A DNA stretch of 40,235 nucleotides, taken from NCBI GenBank assembly GCA_004802705.1, contig SGPL01000309.1:1-40235 (forward strand). The letters run 5' to 3'. A program made the translations under genes and the position numbers. A model generated the notes under the pieces. That model was not told the origin of the DNA. It ran no database searches and saw only the letters and a list, made by a program, of their open reading frames with translations. This document shows positions 11,015-23,900 of this stretch, piece by piece; position 1 is the first letter of the stretch; each line of letters starts with the position of its first letter. This DNA is from Bondarzewia mesenterica (taxonomy: Eukaryota; Basidiomycota; Agaricomycetes; Russulales; Bondarzewiaceae).

Positions 11015-12139
11015 CGCTTGAATTGGCTTAGGATTGCTGTACGTTTGTCAATTTGTCTGTCACGGTGCATCATATTTTAAACCACAGCAGTCGCAACAGT
11101 GGAAGTACTTCNAAGCTTCAGGTTTNGNANNNNTNTATATCAAATTTTCTTCTCCTTTGACTCCTACNCTTTCGTATTCAAAAACATACGCAAGAGATAA
11201 ACCCTCGGTCTTTCCAGACAGACGCAGATGGTGCAGCGAACGTTCGCGTATAGCTTAACGATTAGAANGGCGACATGCGTTATGCGTTATNACCANCCCG
11301 ANTGTTACTTACCGTTCGGNATACAATAAAGAGAAGAATTGTATCTGGGTGCAAATTTATGGCCTGCATTTGATCCCGATGAGGCCGACACAGACGATGT
11401 GAAGTGGAGAAGTTTCCTTCCGCACGCTTTGACACCCGCTTTGACACCCGCTCACTGGAAAACAAGCTACCCGGCGTTACTCCNAGTCCCCATGTNNTTA
11501 CCGTTTGGCTTTGAATAGCTGCCTAAGGCGGTGTCCGAGAGTAGTCGNTTGACGGTGGTGCAGTGAGTGACACCAGTCAAACTCTGGGTGTGCACTTACT
11601 TTACATCGGTAANGAGATCCCGTTTGGCTCGTTGACCCGAGCCCGTGCAAAACCTGGCTTGCGGAGAATAATCGTGGAGTGTGACGAGTACTNGCACAAT
11701 ACCATCAGTAGATGTGCGATCATAACCCTTTCCAAGCATTCCACGATCGGATANGGCGGAGTACGNGATCAGTGGTACTGCCTTTTCACTTTCAGCGAGN
11801 ACTCCGGTCGTTCACTTGGAGTCCCGGTTGCGACNATGTGATCTCACCTTCTCTCATTCTCTGCCATTTTCATGCAAAATCGCAAAATCTGGGGCATCTC
11901 CGCATGAGCTTCTGAAGCTGTCAATTTTTAGAGTCGCCAGTCCCAAATGGGACCAACGGAGAGGCGATGGTCACAAGAGAGTATGGTAGGTGATGATTAG
12001 ACGGCATGAGCAACAGAAATTAACAAGCGCGGAGGGCCNGTTGAGTCCATGCGTTCATACGTGTAGGAAGAGCCTTTTCTCGCACGTCGCTTGCTAGCAG
12101 GATATCTTTAAGTGATTTCACATTGCGCACAGCCAACGG
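11015..12139. other. N-containing intergenic region, no supported gene
   Basis: No recognisable protein was found. Several N clusters (around 11125-11135 and 11495) show poor sequence. A small exact tandem duplication of a 12-base unit, TTTGACACCCGC, lies at about 11427-11450. The region separates the F-box gene from the C-terminal methyltransferase relic. Confidence 0.4.
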
Positions 12140-12824
12140 ATTTCGAAGGCTCTGGAAACTACTGGCCTGCAAAGAACGCACCTGGTCATTGCGGACGTTC
12201 AGGACCCTGCATTTCTTCAGAGTCGAGAATTTTCCAACATATCTCGTTGGAAAGTTTGATGAAGTCCACGAGTGCTGCGCTCCACTGGTGATCGCGCGAT
12301 CCGCACGGTGCACTGGTTAGTGCATGGAAGTTGTTGAAGCCCGGTGGAAAGGTTGTGGGGGGAATGTGCGGTGCAGGCAATGTTGCAGGTACGTACGGCT
12401 TCCATTCTGAATGCTGTCAAGTATTGAGTCACTTGTCTATGATCGTGCAGAATTCCACGAGGCCATGCATACAGTATTGAAGAGACACAACATTGACCTC
12501 GAACCTCGCGACCCGTGGTTCTTTCCTACGGTGGACGAACACACCACTTTAAGTGAAGAGAGTATCATCCAGATATTAATATTGACGGTAGGCCCTGTTA
12601 TACTTCATTAGTTGCTCACTTCTGTCGGCTTCAAACCTGTTCAAGTCTCGCTGCATCCGCGTCCGACGCCTGTGAATAATATGGCAGCATGGGCCAGAGC
12701 CTTCCGTGAGCATAACTTCCTGAAAGGACTGAGCGTCGAAGAGGAGAAGAGCGTAGTGAGTGAGGTGGAGGAATTGTGTCGGAGCGACGAGAGATATTGG
12801 GATAAGGTGGGTGAGAGCCTCTGA
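12140..12824 (+). pseudogene. SAM-dependent methyltransferase relic, middle and C-terminal part
   Basis: Fragments of the same methyltransferase type as at 8446-8724 appear in order but in different frames: VIADVQDPAFLQ (about 12185-12220), LVGKFDEV (about 12243-12270), then SAALHW (12271-12288) followed at once by an in-frame TGA at 12289-12291. Reading continues with SRDPHGALVSAWKLLKPGGK and GNVA. A usable intron (12389-12450) then joins to EFHEAMHTVLKRHNIDLEPR and DPWFFPTVDEHTTL. After another disrupted junction, LTSVGFKPVQVSLHPRPTPV and the helical C-terminus end at 12822-12824. Several frameshifts plus the stop make it non-functional. Colinearity with the N-terminal relic upstream suggests one ancestral gene, now split. 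Confidence 0.7.
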
Positions 12825-13333
12825 GAGGTGGTGTGTGGGGTATCGTCTACATTTCGCAGTAGAGAAAAATTCGGAGTCACCTACGAGAGATAATCTTCAC
12901 CTAGTATTCGGATAATACTGGAATTATGTCTGAGGTCCACAAGCTGACTTTCATCCGGTCATTGCAATTTGCATTGCAAGACTTCAGCGAGCATTTCGAC
13001 GTATTTCGAGTCCGACGGCGGTAGGTTTTTGACTTGAATTGCCAGACTCAACGCGGCAGGTTTCAACTTGAAGCCGGGTGACTCAAACGTGCTTACGTCA
13101 ACTGCCGTATTCCGTGAACAAGCCGTCCCGACGACTGATTCATCATTCCGGCGCTCCGAAAAGAGCAAAATACCTTTTTTTAACTAACAACTCTCATCTC
13201 AAGAGCACTGTCCAGACGTCCAGTGTCCAATACCTCGCATTCAATCCCCCTCTTTTGTGGACCACTATCATACCCGATAATCTAGTCTGTCCACGAAGTA
13301 ACTATACCAGCGCATTCTCCCAACATAGACATC
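12825..13333. other. Intergenic region upstream of the Sec14-like gene
   Basis: No coding sequence was recognised. A CT-rich stretch runs up to the ATG at 13334 and probably holds the promoter of the Sec14-like gene; I see no clear TATA box. Confidence 0.4.
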
Positions 13334-14586
13334 ATGAACAGTCACCGTACGTCGACATACGACCTACTGGCTGGTCATCTGGGTCATCTATCTGAGGAGC
13401 AGCTCAAACATTTTGCTGTATTCAAGGACAACCTGGCGAAGGCTAGTCTTTACAAGCCACCAAGCGAAACGGTTCCTGCATCGCACGACGAAGCCACGAT
13501 TTTGTGAGTAACGTTCCAGCCTCGCATGTTTTCTAAATCATGAACTAAGTCTAACGGCTTACCAGACGATTTCTCCGCGCACGTCGCTTCGACCCACACA
13601 AGGCGCAGAAGCAATTTTCCGATACTGAAGCATGGCGTTTTGCAACACCAAGTCGACCACTTATATGCTACCTTCGACCCCGTTGAGTTTGAGCGCGCGA
13701 AACACTTCTATCCGCGTTGGACGGGCCGTCGTGACAAAGTTTGTTTCTGCATCCTATCTTCTTCTATTATGCACGTGCTGATTAACGAACATATGTGGAG
13801 CGTAGCACGGTGTGCCAGTATATGTGTACCATCTGGCATCACTCACAGGGCCAATGCAAACAGAACTAAACAGTATATCGGTTGATCGCCGGTATCAACG
13901 CATGTGCGTCCCCCTCCCCTTTTATCTCGCTCTATCTGACGTCGCTCAATCGTCTGAACAGTGTTGCGTTGTGGGAATTCATGTCTCAATTCACATTACC
14001 GTTATGTAGTGCACTTCCACATCCCGGAGCACCAGTGACACCCATCTCGGCCGTGACATCGATCATTGATCTTTCGAATGTCTCTCTGGGCACAATGTGG
14101 TCACTCAGACACCACCTCCAGCAGGCATCCGAGCTCGCAACGGCGCACTATCCTGAAACGTTACATACGATCGCCGTCGTCAATGCTCCAGTATTCTTCC
14201 CGACCGTCTGGGGCTGGATTAAGGTGCGCATTTCTCCTTTGCCACTATCTGTAACAAATTTTCTGTACGAGTAGCCCGATTTACTTGTGTATCAATAGGT
14301 CTGGTTCGACGAGGGCACCCGCAACAAGGTACATGTCCTCGGCAAGGACCCAGGGCCCACTTTGCGCACCATCATCGATGCTAAGGACCTGCCTCAATTG
14401 TACGGCGGCGAGCTTGAATGGACGTTCAGTGATGAGCCGGCCCTCGACGAACATGCCAAGGTACTCGTGGACGAGGTGCCGAAAGGGCCCATCACGTTTG
14501 TCGACGGCAAGGCTGTACGGCCGGAAGTCCCTAAGCGGCAGAGTAGCGAGAGTCAAGAGGGACGTTATTCAGGCAATGCCAAGTAG
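13334..14586 (+). CDS. Sec14-like phosphatidylinositol transfer protein (CRAL-TRIO), with one-base frameshift
   Basis: A lipid-transfer protein of the Sec14 group, expected to exchange phosphatidylinositol and phosphatidylcholine at Golgi or plasma membranes. Five exons (13334-13503, 13566-13738, 13806-13903, 13962-14223, 14299-14586) give 991 bases, one more than a multiple of three. The N-terminal CRAL-TRIO helices are visible in LSEEQLKHFAVFKDNLAKA and, across intron 1, ILRFLRARRFDPHKAQKQF. The lipid-binding fold includes GVPVYVYHLASLTG, a phase-1 intron, EFMSQFTLPL, VTSIIDLSNVSLGTMW, VVNAPVFFPTVWGWIK and LPQLYGGELEW. The frame changes between EAWR and HQVDHLYATF, at the TTTT run 13638-13641; three Ts would restore a continuous 329-residue protein. 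No N is close by, so this could be a real lesion or a base-call error. The second intron has a GTTTGT donor. Confidence 0.83.
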
Positions 14587-16315
14587 ATTCAATTCATCCG
14601 TCCCTCGTCATCTAGAAACGTGAGTGCGTGCGTGTCTGGACGAGACTGCAAAAGTGTCACTTGACCGAGTGTCTTCATATTCTAGATGAATATAAAGTGA
14701 TTTTCCTCGCGTCTGAATGGTTTGTTATATTAAAGCTGGCTTCCTTCTTCATGGGTGAGTTTGACATCTAATATTTCACGCGGAAGGCGGATGGGACCTC
14801 GCCATTCCCTCCCCTCCTCCGTGTGCTTCACACGAATAAACCAGAGACATCATCGTGTCTTGCTCATCGATTTTTGCCTGCATTCTAAAGGTCAGTAATA
14901 TTGTGGAGTGGACGTGTCTGGACTGGGGAGAGTTGGACAACTTACAGCTTGCTTGTATAGAACATAGATTGAATATGGTTCAGTTGCAGCACATGGCGCA
15001 TGAACGACTGGACAGTTTTTCTTTGTTCGCGCCTCCGGAAAGTGTCTTCGAGTAGCATGCCGGTCCGAGGACGCCATCGGGATCTATTACTTTACCCGCG
15101 ATGGCACAATGACTTCACATTTAAGAATCGAAACCCTCCATTGATCTGGTAAACCGGCCTATGAGGTGCGCCTTGCATTGTTGACGTATGCTACTTATAT
15201 GAACATGGGGTGTGTTGACGATGTTGTTCAGCCTTTCATCCGCAGTTCAACTGAAGATGGTATGCGTGTCGCCGACACCTATCAAAGCAAGCGTCTACCA
15301 ACCAGACGCTGGACAATTCAGTCAGCTTTGATGATACAGGAAGGCCTGCGATCCAGACAGAACGATCTAGAGCTGAAGTGCGACACTGGTGGGAAGTTCT
15401 TAGAAGGTTCAACGACAATGAAAGTGTATGTAAACGCTTCGAATTATCTGAGGCAACGGGGCTGTTCGAGACTACTGGGCGAGCTGCTGACTGCTCGCGA
15501 TAAGCAGGTTTAAACAACACTCATGTATCTCGCGATTTGTCATTCCTCGCTAAAGAGAACGCTTTTTGATTCCGGATAGGCGTTGGATAGTGTAGCGGTA
15601 TGGAATTTGGTACCGGCCAGCCTTGTGACCTTATTACATGGGTCGGCATTCCGGAATCTAATTTTCTCGCAACTTGCCCTCATCCACGTCTGACCTCGAG
15701 AAATTGGGTCTGTGACGATCCAGGCCTGGTCGTTCCCAGCATTGATATTTGATCACATAATTAAGAAGCGAGAAATACCTTTATTCCCAGCTCGCGATCA
15801 GCACTGAACTGGACACCAGATGGGGAGATTTTCATATCAACCAAAAAAATAGGTAGGTGTTTCTCTGATGCATTTCACTAGAATTGGAACTTCGTGCGAC
15901 GGAATTTGTGGGAGGTAAAAGCACAGTGTTTGGAGGTATGTGAACAACTCTGATTGGATAGTGCGTTGATTGGACACGACCCTGACCCAATTGTATCTTG
16001 AGGTCGCGCAGTTGCCTTTGGCTGTACTAGGATAGGCTCATGCTGGCTGGACTTGGCCAGGCTTCTTGCCATACGGCAAAGTGTATGGCTTGAGACTAGA
16101 CCTCTCGAGATCTTGCGGTGTTTACCCTTTCCTCTCTCAGCGGTGACGGAAAGTACATATGTATCAAAGGCAAACCAATTAAAAGCTGCGCTCTCCGACT
16201 CTCGAGTATCCCCCCAGTCCAGTCTTCGCTATTTGTCTTTTTATTTTAACTTGCTTCACGCGGCTAGCACTTATATCTTATATCAGTGATTCACACTGTG
16301 CTCGAACTCGCCCCA
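14587..16315. other. Long intergenic region, no supported gene
   Basis: About 1.7 kb without recognisable coding sequence. The longest open frame is 115 codons (15166-15513, plus strand), which resembles nothing known and has no splice-supported extension. The last 100 bases, CT- and T-rich, probably act as the promoter of the gene at 16316. Confidence 0.4.
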
Positions 16316-17334
16316 ATGTCTTATTCTGACGGGTCGAGCACACGTGCAGACTCGGGCATATTCTTGTCTCGCCAGCATGTTCACGAGAACCGAAGCGCCG
16401 ACGATTTATGGTCATTCTTTCCTCAATGGGCTTTACCAGAAACACAGACTGACGGTGAGACGACATGTCATAGTGACAATACTCTCCTCACCATAAGTTT
16501 ACGACTCGCAGATGCTGCCGCTGCCTCTCAAAACGCGAATTTAAGAGACGGTTGGTTGTTTTCTTCTCAGATGCAATGAATAGGACGAATTATCTAAGCA
16601 CACCGTGGTTCAGCGCAGGATCAGGTCTTCGAGCCAATTCATATTCCGCCCAGACCACATGCGATCATCTACTCTTCTGGGTGCAACGGGGGGGACGCAC
16701 AGGATTTAACACCATCCGACCATCCAACTCTCCAATTTAAGTCCGTCACTGTTGTCTATCAGCCTATTACAACACGCAGTCGAACTCTCTATTTGGGAGG
16801 GTTAAGCGAACCCATCCGTTTCGTACACAAGGAGTCGGGCAATGTGGGGATAGTGATTCAGGATATTCTCAGTCGCAAGCCGGAAACCTTTATCAGGGAT
16901 TGGCAGAGAGTTGTCAAGAATTTCGAGCAAAGCAAACTAACCTTGCGGCTGAACGTTCGTGTCTTTCTCACTCCGCACATATAAACTCACTCAGTCGCAT
17001 TGACAGTGGGAAGGTTGCGAGCCTTGGAATTGCCAGTTCTGGGCGAAGACCTACGGCAAACATCCAAAGCCCATCACCGTCGGCAAACTTGCTCGTCGCA
17101 TTGCAATTGCGGTGCAGAGGTTTCAAAGAAATGTCAAGGTAAGAGTTCTTAGAGCGTGCTGGCATCTTCGACTTCTGTATCCTGAACGCTCTCATATCTC
17201 AGATATTATCTGATTCGAATCGTCCCCAGGGCGCTGTAAATCCCACCATTGTCGCACTAGATCGTATCGTGCTCCTCGGCTTTCTTCATGTATCGAAAGG
17301 AAGCTGGCAGCCTGACTTGGTCATATTGGTCTGA
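16316..17334 (+). CDS. Basidiomycete protein of unknown function, 265 residues
   Basis: Five exons (16316-16454, 16512-16550, 16599-16954, 17007-17138, 17203-17334) join to 798 bases, an exact multiple of three, in one frame. The introns are 48-64 bases with GT...AG ends; the second (16551-16598) is only 48 bases. The protein starts MSYSDGSSTRADSG and has no signal peptide or membrane segment. The middle section contains PHAIIYSSGCNGGDAQDLTP, LYLGGLSEPIRFVH and RDWQRVVKNF. The end has WEGCEPWNCQFWAK, then ITVGKLARRIAIAVQRF, and finishes with LLGFLHVSKGSWQPDLVILV. The closing motif (hydrophobic LxHVSxGSWQP) recalls a family of uncharacterised Agaricomycete proteins that I know only as hypothetical. 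No function can be given. The unbroken frame across four introns is the main evidence that it is a real gene. Confidence 0.75.
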
Positions 17335-17958
17335 ATGCGCCAAGTTTGTCCAGAGGCAAGTCTCACTTCGAAGCAGTGGAACAGGGGAGATGTTCTCGTT
17401 TCAAACATCAGGTGCTTACTGTATCTTCATTTACTCTTGATCGGTCGATAATGATCATTGTTATATGATGATGATGCACACTGTATTTCTCTGCTAATTC
17501 GTCTCATTTCTTGACTAGTGTTTCAACCGTGCTGCCTATCGTTCAATTTCTCACAGGTCTCGCTAGCCGCACTCTATTCTCTATTCTCCCGTTCATTCTG
17601 TGCTCTATGTTTCTGTCATCGAAGCTGAAAATTTGAGGGCCTTGGCATGTACCGTACATGATCTCTCTGATACAGGCATTGGGCGATACATGTCCCATTA
17701 ATGGAATCCGAGGCCCCTAGAATAAATACATACGATAGATGATTACATGCAGCATAGCAGAGTAGTGAGGGATAGCCTAGTGGTTCAGTAAGTTATTGTT
17801 CATCTATGACACGAAAAGGAGTTTCATGCTAGATGCGGTCCGAGTAATAAAAAAAAATGACGAGGAAGACAACAATCTTGACAACAATGCGATAACAGAG
17901 AAAGCTGAGGTATAATGATAGGAAAAGCAGTGTTCAAGATCCACAGACAGAGAGGTGA
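17335..17958. other. Convergent 3' intergenic region
   Basis: This lies tail to tail between the unknown gene (+) and Scc2 (-). It contains A-rich stretches such as AATAAAAAAAAA near 17846 and several AATAAA-like signals, as expected for two converging 3' ends. No coding frame was recognised. Confidence 0.5.
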
Positions 17959-20900
17959 TCAAGCCAGGTCATCCTCGGGTTCGGCGGCTACGCCATCTTC
18001 GTTCCAGATCTCTAGAAACTACTAGGCTATCAGGGACAAGTGGGAACGAAGGAATGCCAAGATAGACTTACCGTGTCTCGTTGAGTGGCCATATCTTGCG
18101 TCGTAAGTACCGGGGCGGTCGCGAATGGAAGTCGTTCCCAGGTGAGCGCATAATTGTGGCGTCGATTGGCGGGCTTGTCTCCCATTGCATTTTTCTTGCC
18201 GGTGACCCATTTCAAGCATTTGCTAGAAAGGCAGCTTGAGTGAGTGAGACATGGATTAGAAGATTGTAGAAGACTGACTCTTCAGTAAGTCCGTATAGAA
18301 TTTTGAGATATCCTTTCAACAGCATGATCATGGCAATGACGACGGAACAGCGAAGGATGGGCAGTTTATCAAGCGATTGCCACGGTGCGGGTTCTGGTAC
18401 TGGAGCTAGAATATATCATCAGACAACCGATGGAACACGATTTACACAGAGCGCCATACCTCTGTTGAGTAGATGGTTTGACCCCTGTGAGTCGGCATTC
18501 AGCTGGACATCGATCATTTGCACATCCTCGCTATTGGTGTGCATGTGCATTGGGCTCCGTAATTGGGCAAGCAGATGCGATGGAGACAATGTCTCCATCA
18601 ATTGCATGCCAGTGGTTGACAGCACAGCAATAAGGCTTTTGACGACCATGAGTACTTCCTCCTGCGATTTGTAGTCGAAAGTAGCGAAATTCTCAGCCAT
18701 GTATCGGATGAAGTCGATGTCATCCTGAGTGCTCGATAGCGAAGTGTTCATGTCAAACACCCTCACTAGTGATTTGAGGAAGTCCAGTTTGGAAGCGCGC
18801 TTCTCACGAACGAGAGAATACCAACGTTGAAGCAAAGCAGTTGGGGTCGATTTCATGCAGTATCCTGTGATGCCAAGTCAGTTCCGACCGAGGACCTCCG
18901 CAGTACATGGATCACCTTGAACAGGGCCGCTTGCGAGCTTCTTCTGGTAATCAAATGATGACCGAGCACTGATGGTATAGCGAGAGTTGAGTAATGACGC
19001 ATGTTTGCTATGCAAAATAGTATGCAATGCACTAGCTCGTCCACTGAGAGCATTGTTTGGACTGGTCTCTAAAGCGACGATAACCGGGAAGGACTGCATT
19101 ATGTTAGCGCCAACGGACAGGAGCAGAAGGCCAAGTGTACCTTACCTGCAGAGGATGGGCGAGACCTTGTTTGATGGTGAAGCTCAGAATATCCACCGCT
19201 GCAGCTTGAGTCTGCGCATGTTGAGACAAAGCCGCTTGCAAAATTGGGTCCAGGTAACGCTGGACGATCGCAGAGCTCACTCTAAATAAAATTCAGCCTC
19301 TGAGTGATGAATGACTCGGACACTGAATCCTTTACCCTGAGTCCGCGAAGCCATCAGTGTTTCCAACCAGCTCTTCCATATTCACGTCAGAAAGCGTTAA
19401 GTTGCCCTTCGCGCTTTCTGATGGACTATAAGCTTAGAAACGAAACAGAGTAAGGAAAACTGACTTTTCTCCTTTTCGGTGTGCTTCGTGGCCTCGGAGA
19501 GTAAAAAGTCCTGCATGATTTTGAGTAAGCGGCCGCGGTTTTCATCTTCTGATGACGCAAAGATGGCATCCATGATCATGGCAGATGAATCCAGGGTCAT
19601 CAGAGTAGGCTGAGCTCTGAATAGAAAACCTACAGATTACGCGTAAGCGTAAGTTCCGCTTCCTCGGTTGACCATACCGTATCTGCCACTCACCAAGGCA
19701 TTGCAGGATACGCCCCCTCAAAGCTGACTCGGCATGTTTCTGATAGAGCTTCAGCAGACTGTGATAGATGTGCAAGATGATGGATCCCTTCATACGATCA
19801 TCAGCAAGTGTTGTAGTTCGCATGCAGTTGGCGATTACATACCTTCGACACGGCATTGAGTTCAGCAGCAAATTCTATGCACCATGCGTTAATCAAGCTT
19901 CAAGGAGTCAGGCAAGACTAAGTACCTTCGTTCTCGTTCCTTAATCGATCAAAATCACAATGCTCTGCTAACAGAGAGACGATGAACGTGAGAATGGAGA
20001 GTGCTCGCGCTTCAGCCGGCGCCATTGTCTGAGTAACTGGTCGCGCTATCGCCTGCTGCAAACGAACTAGAAGAGGAGAAGTGCTCAGAACGGTCAAAAC
20101 ATAATTGACCATCGTGCACATACGGTTACAGGATTTCAACAACGCCACTAAACGGACAAAGTCGTGGGTCAAATTTTCAATAACAGCGCACATGCAAGCA
20201 ACGGTTTCCTGCAAAGCCTACAACAATTTGTGAGCAAAGATCTACAACCATGGTTCATGCAAAGATCTTACCAAAACGCCACCTGCTGTCGGTGGTCTCA
20301 AAATCATGGGCTGAAGAGCTAATTGAAGTTCTTGCCCGAATTTGACGGCAGTTTTAGGCATGTTTGGGACGGAGGCGCGGAAGATCTTCAACAAGTAGTC
20401 GGACGTTATCTGCTCCTCAGGCTGGAAACAATGGAATTTGTCAGTCCGCTGATAAGCGCCATGCAGGAAGGAATTCTCACTGTCGAGGAGTTCTTCAGGT
20501 ATGGCAACAACGTAGTAGCGTTTGAACCTGACAAAACTGTCGGGTAAGCCATCGTGAAGAGATAGATAGTCCTGATGCAATTGATGACCGTCTGGAGTAG
20601 CACACAATCAGGAAATGTAAGCAAGAAAAAGTACAGCAACGTACAAAGCCTGGAAGCTCCGAAGCATCGACGAGTCCATCAATCAAAACTTCGCATATCT
20701 CTCCATAGCGTTCATGGAGAACGCTTGCCTCTGCACCCTCTTTATCAGCCATGATCTTATGTAGCAAGTCTTCCAAAGGTGACTGTCGATCCTTGAAGTT
20801 CCCCGACACGCCCATGATGATCGAAACTTTGGCGAGCAGCTGTGTCTTGTCAGTTGATGTACCTGGAGCGGCTGCAGAGCGCGATCTCTGCGATGCGGGA

Positions 20901-23900
20901 GCAGGAGTAGAGTTTTGGAACCACAATTCCTCAACCGTCTTCACTGCGAGTTCCTTGACAGTGTCGTCTTCATCAAACATTCGTAGCACAAGTCTGGTGC
21001 ATATATCAATGCGACGTTTGCTATCATCAATGACGCCGTAGAAAGACTTCAGCAGCTTGATAACACGCTTGCGAACTCCAAGGCCTGTGTCCTATACTCA
21101 CTGCTGTGAGTTTCATGAGCAGCTTTTGATGGACAAGACATACCGCAATACGATCTGCAATCTTCTGATAGTAGTCTCCCGCAACCTCAGGAGAGTCGAC
21201 CATATACTTGCCGATGAGCTCAACAGCAGCATCGCGCACAGCTGGAGAGCTATCGAGTAGATGACTCTCAATGCCTCGACGGACGTTTCCCTGCAAAGAA
21301 CATGAGAAGGCGACAGGTACTGACAATCCGAGTACGCACGGCTGCCAAGATTGTTGGATCGCTCGTGACGATTTGACCGAGCGCCCGGAGAGCCTTTGTA
21401 CGCATGAAGACGGGTGGTGCATCAAGAGCTAGCAAGATCACACTCAAAATCGGATTGTACGAGTTTTTCAGATCTTGGATGATGCCTATCTCCTCAGCCA
21501 AGCGGTCTACATGCGCTACCTCGTCCTGCGTGCTGGGGACGAAAACGTTTTAACACGAAAATACGGTCAATTGATCCAGACACACCCAATATCGAACACG
21601 TCAGTAGCAGCGTCTTTCCAGACGTCCCTGAGCGCAGCTTTGACCTTCTTGCCGAATTGGATCATTTTTGGCTGGTCTGCTTTGATTAGATCGAGATCGT
21701 CGCCATCGTCATCGCCGTTGGACAGCGCCGCGTTGCATTGCTTGAGAACAATGGCCAACTCTTGACCCCAGTTGACAGCAGTGAGCTCTCTGGCACTCTG
21801 AAATAGCAAGGCAATCGACCATTAGAGGATTAGAAAAACCAAGGTTGAACACACGACATCTTACTTCGTACGCCTGATCTTCAGAGGACCGTTTTGACAG
21901 GTGAGTTACTACATCCTGATGAGCAGCCACCAGACGCTCTAGCTGTTTGATGTTTGCACTCGACAAGGCCTGGGAGAAAGGTTGTTTTGTTTGCATGCTG
22001 GGAATAAGTGACGGACAACCTGAAGCGTACCTCGTCAAGCGGCCGCAGAGGTGCAGGAGCATTCAAATCAGACCCGTTGTCGACTTGTTTGAATTTAAGA
22101 GTGCTAGAACGCAACCGTGCGGCAATAACGCCCAAATGATCAAGTGCGATGGTCTTGGCAGCATTGTTATCGTTTTGATTTGTGGTTTTCACATCGTCCA
22201 GCGAGGAGACCTATCATGCGAATGAGCTGAAGCAGACGGAGCATTGACATCTTATGACTGACCATAAATCTGCAGACGATACTCAACAGTAGGCTGGCAG
22301 CTGGCCACTCGGGCCAAAACAAGACGACAAGGAGATCTGAAACGAGGTTGTCGAATATTGTGCGATATTCGGCCTCGTTGGAGTTCTTCGTTGTTTTACC
22401 CTTCCCAGACCTGCGAGGTACATAAAGCATTGCGACCAATGAAGCCGGGGAGGTAACATACCTTTGTGTAAGGAAGAGAACGATAGTCTTTGCAGCCTTT
22501 GTCGCGGACTCGAGACCAGACATGTACAACTGGATCTCCTAGCATTCAACGTGTTAGGAAAAATTTCTGGCATATACCTGGAGGCAAATGGCAACACACC
22601 TCTGCGTCTCTCTCATCAATGAATGGCTCTTCTGTCTTCTCATTCAAGCTCTCTTGGCGACGCAAAGCTAGCGTCTGCTGCCGTGCCTTGCTGAGTCTAC
22701 GCGCCTCTATGCGTACTCCATGGGCAGATGTTTGCACTAACTGCAACAGCAGTGCTGAAACAGTGCGTATCGAGCGACCATCACGTAGCCTAAAAGTTGT
22801 TCTCCTCAGAACAATGGACGCACATGCACAAACTCCACCTACCGGAACTGCCCTGCCTTTTGCTTTGTATCGGAGAGTCTAATTAATGATCCCAAAATCT
22901 CTTCTATGATCCACGACCGCTGATCCTCATGATTGGCAAAAATCTACAGGAAACCATCAAGTCGGTCCGGGATCGAGCCATGAAGGGGGAACGTGCTCAC
23001 ACTTCGAATGAGCGACAGGGCATCGAGCCTCAAACCCCGCATTGCGCTCTGCCCCAACGTATTGATGATGACGTTTTCCTTCTTACCCTTGCCCTCACTC
23101 TCATTCGACTCGACCACAAAGAAAGGGCCAATTGCGATATACACCGCCTGTATGATGAGTGAATCGGACATAACAACTGTGTCCGCACAAACAAGATTGT
23201 TAATTCTCGGCAGCACCGATGACAGCGCCTGGAATGTCTCCGCGAGTTGCCGCCGATGATTATGCAGATCATGAGACGATGCCTTGGTGAGATGCTGCAG
23301 GATACCGGAGGCCTGAGCATCCGATGAAGCTTCAACAAATGGGTAGCTGATTTTGTTCAGTTGGTTTTTGATGGCCATGAGGCAGGTGGTGATCAGCTCC
23401 TCTGAATATACTTGCTTCGGTAGTCGATCACTCCCCAGCAACGCGATGCAACAGTCTGCTGCGAGTATGCTGTCCCGCGCGATGTCCAACGTCCTGGCAA
23501 GCTTCTCCAAGTCCGCTTCAGTAACTTCGTAGACTATTGGATGAGCTTCCATCGCCTCCTCACCGTCTCCAGCGGGAGTGTGAGAGTTCGATCGACGATC
23601 TGCCTGCGACGCTGCCTTCTTCGCCTTCGCGGCCTTCTTTTTGGTTGGCGACATACTGACACCACGCGGTGCCTGCGGTTGACTATTTTTGAATGGATCA
23701 AGGTCCTCGCCAACGCGGACACTTCGCTCGAGCATCTTTAGTATGCGCGAAAGCATCGTGGTGTCGAGGTCAGCAATGCTACCCGGACCCTTGGAGCGGG
23801 GTGTTTTCATGGGGCCGGTATGCCCGCGGAGACGCTTCATAGGACGTGCCACCTTGCCAATGCATTTTGTGAGCTTGCGGATCATATTTGGGTGAAGTTG

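Noticed and set aside
15166..15513. 115-codon plus-strand frame in the 14.6-16.3 kb gap
   Set aside because: No domain, no conserved motif that I know and no plausible introns connecting to further coding sequence.
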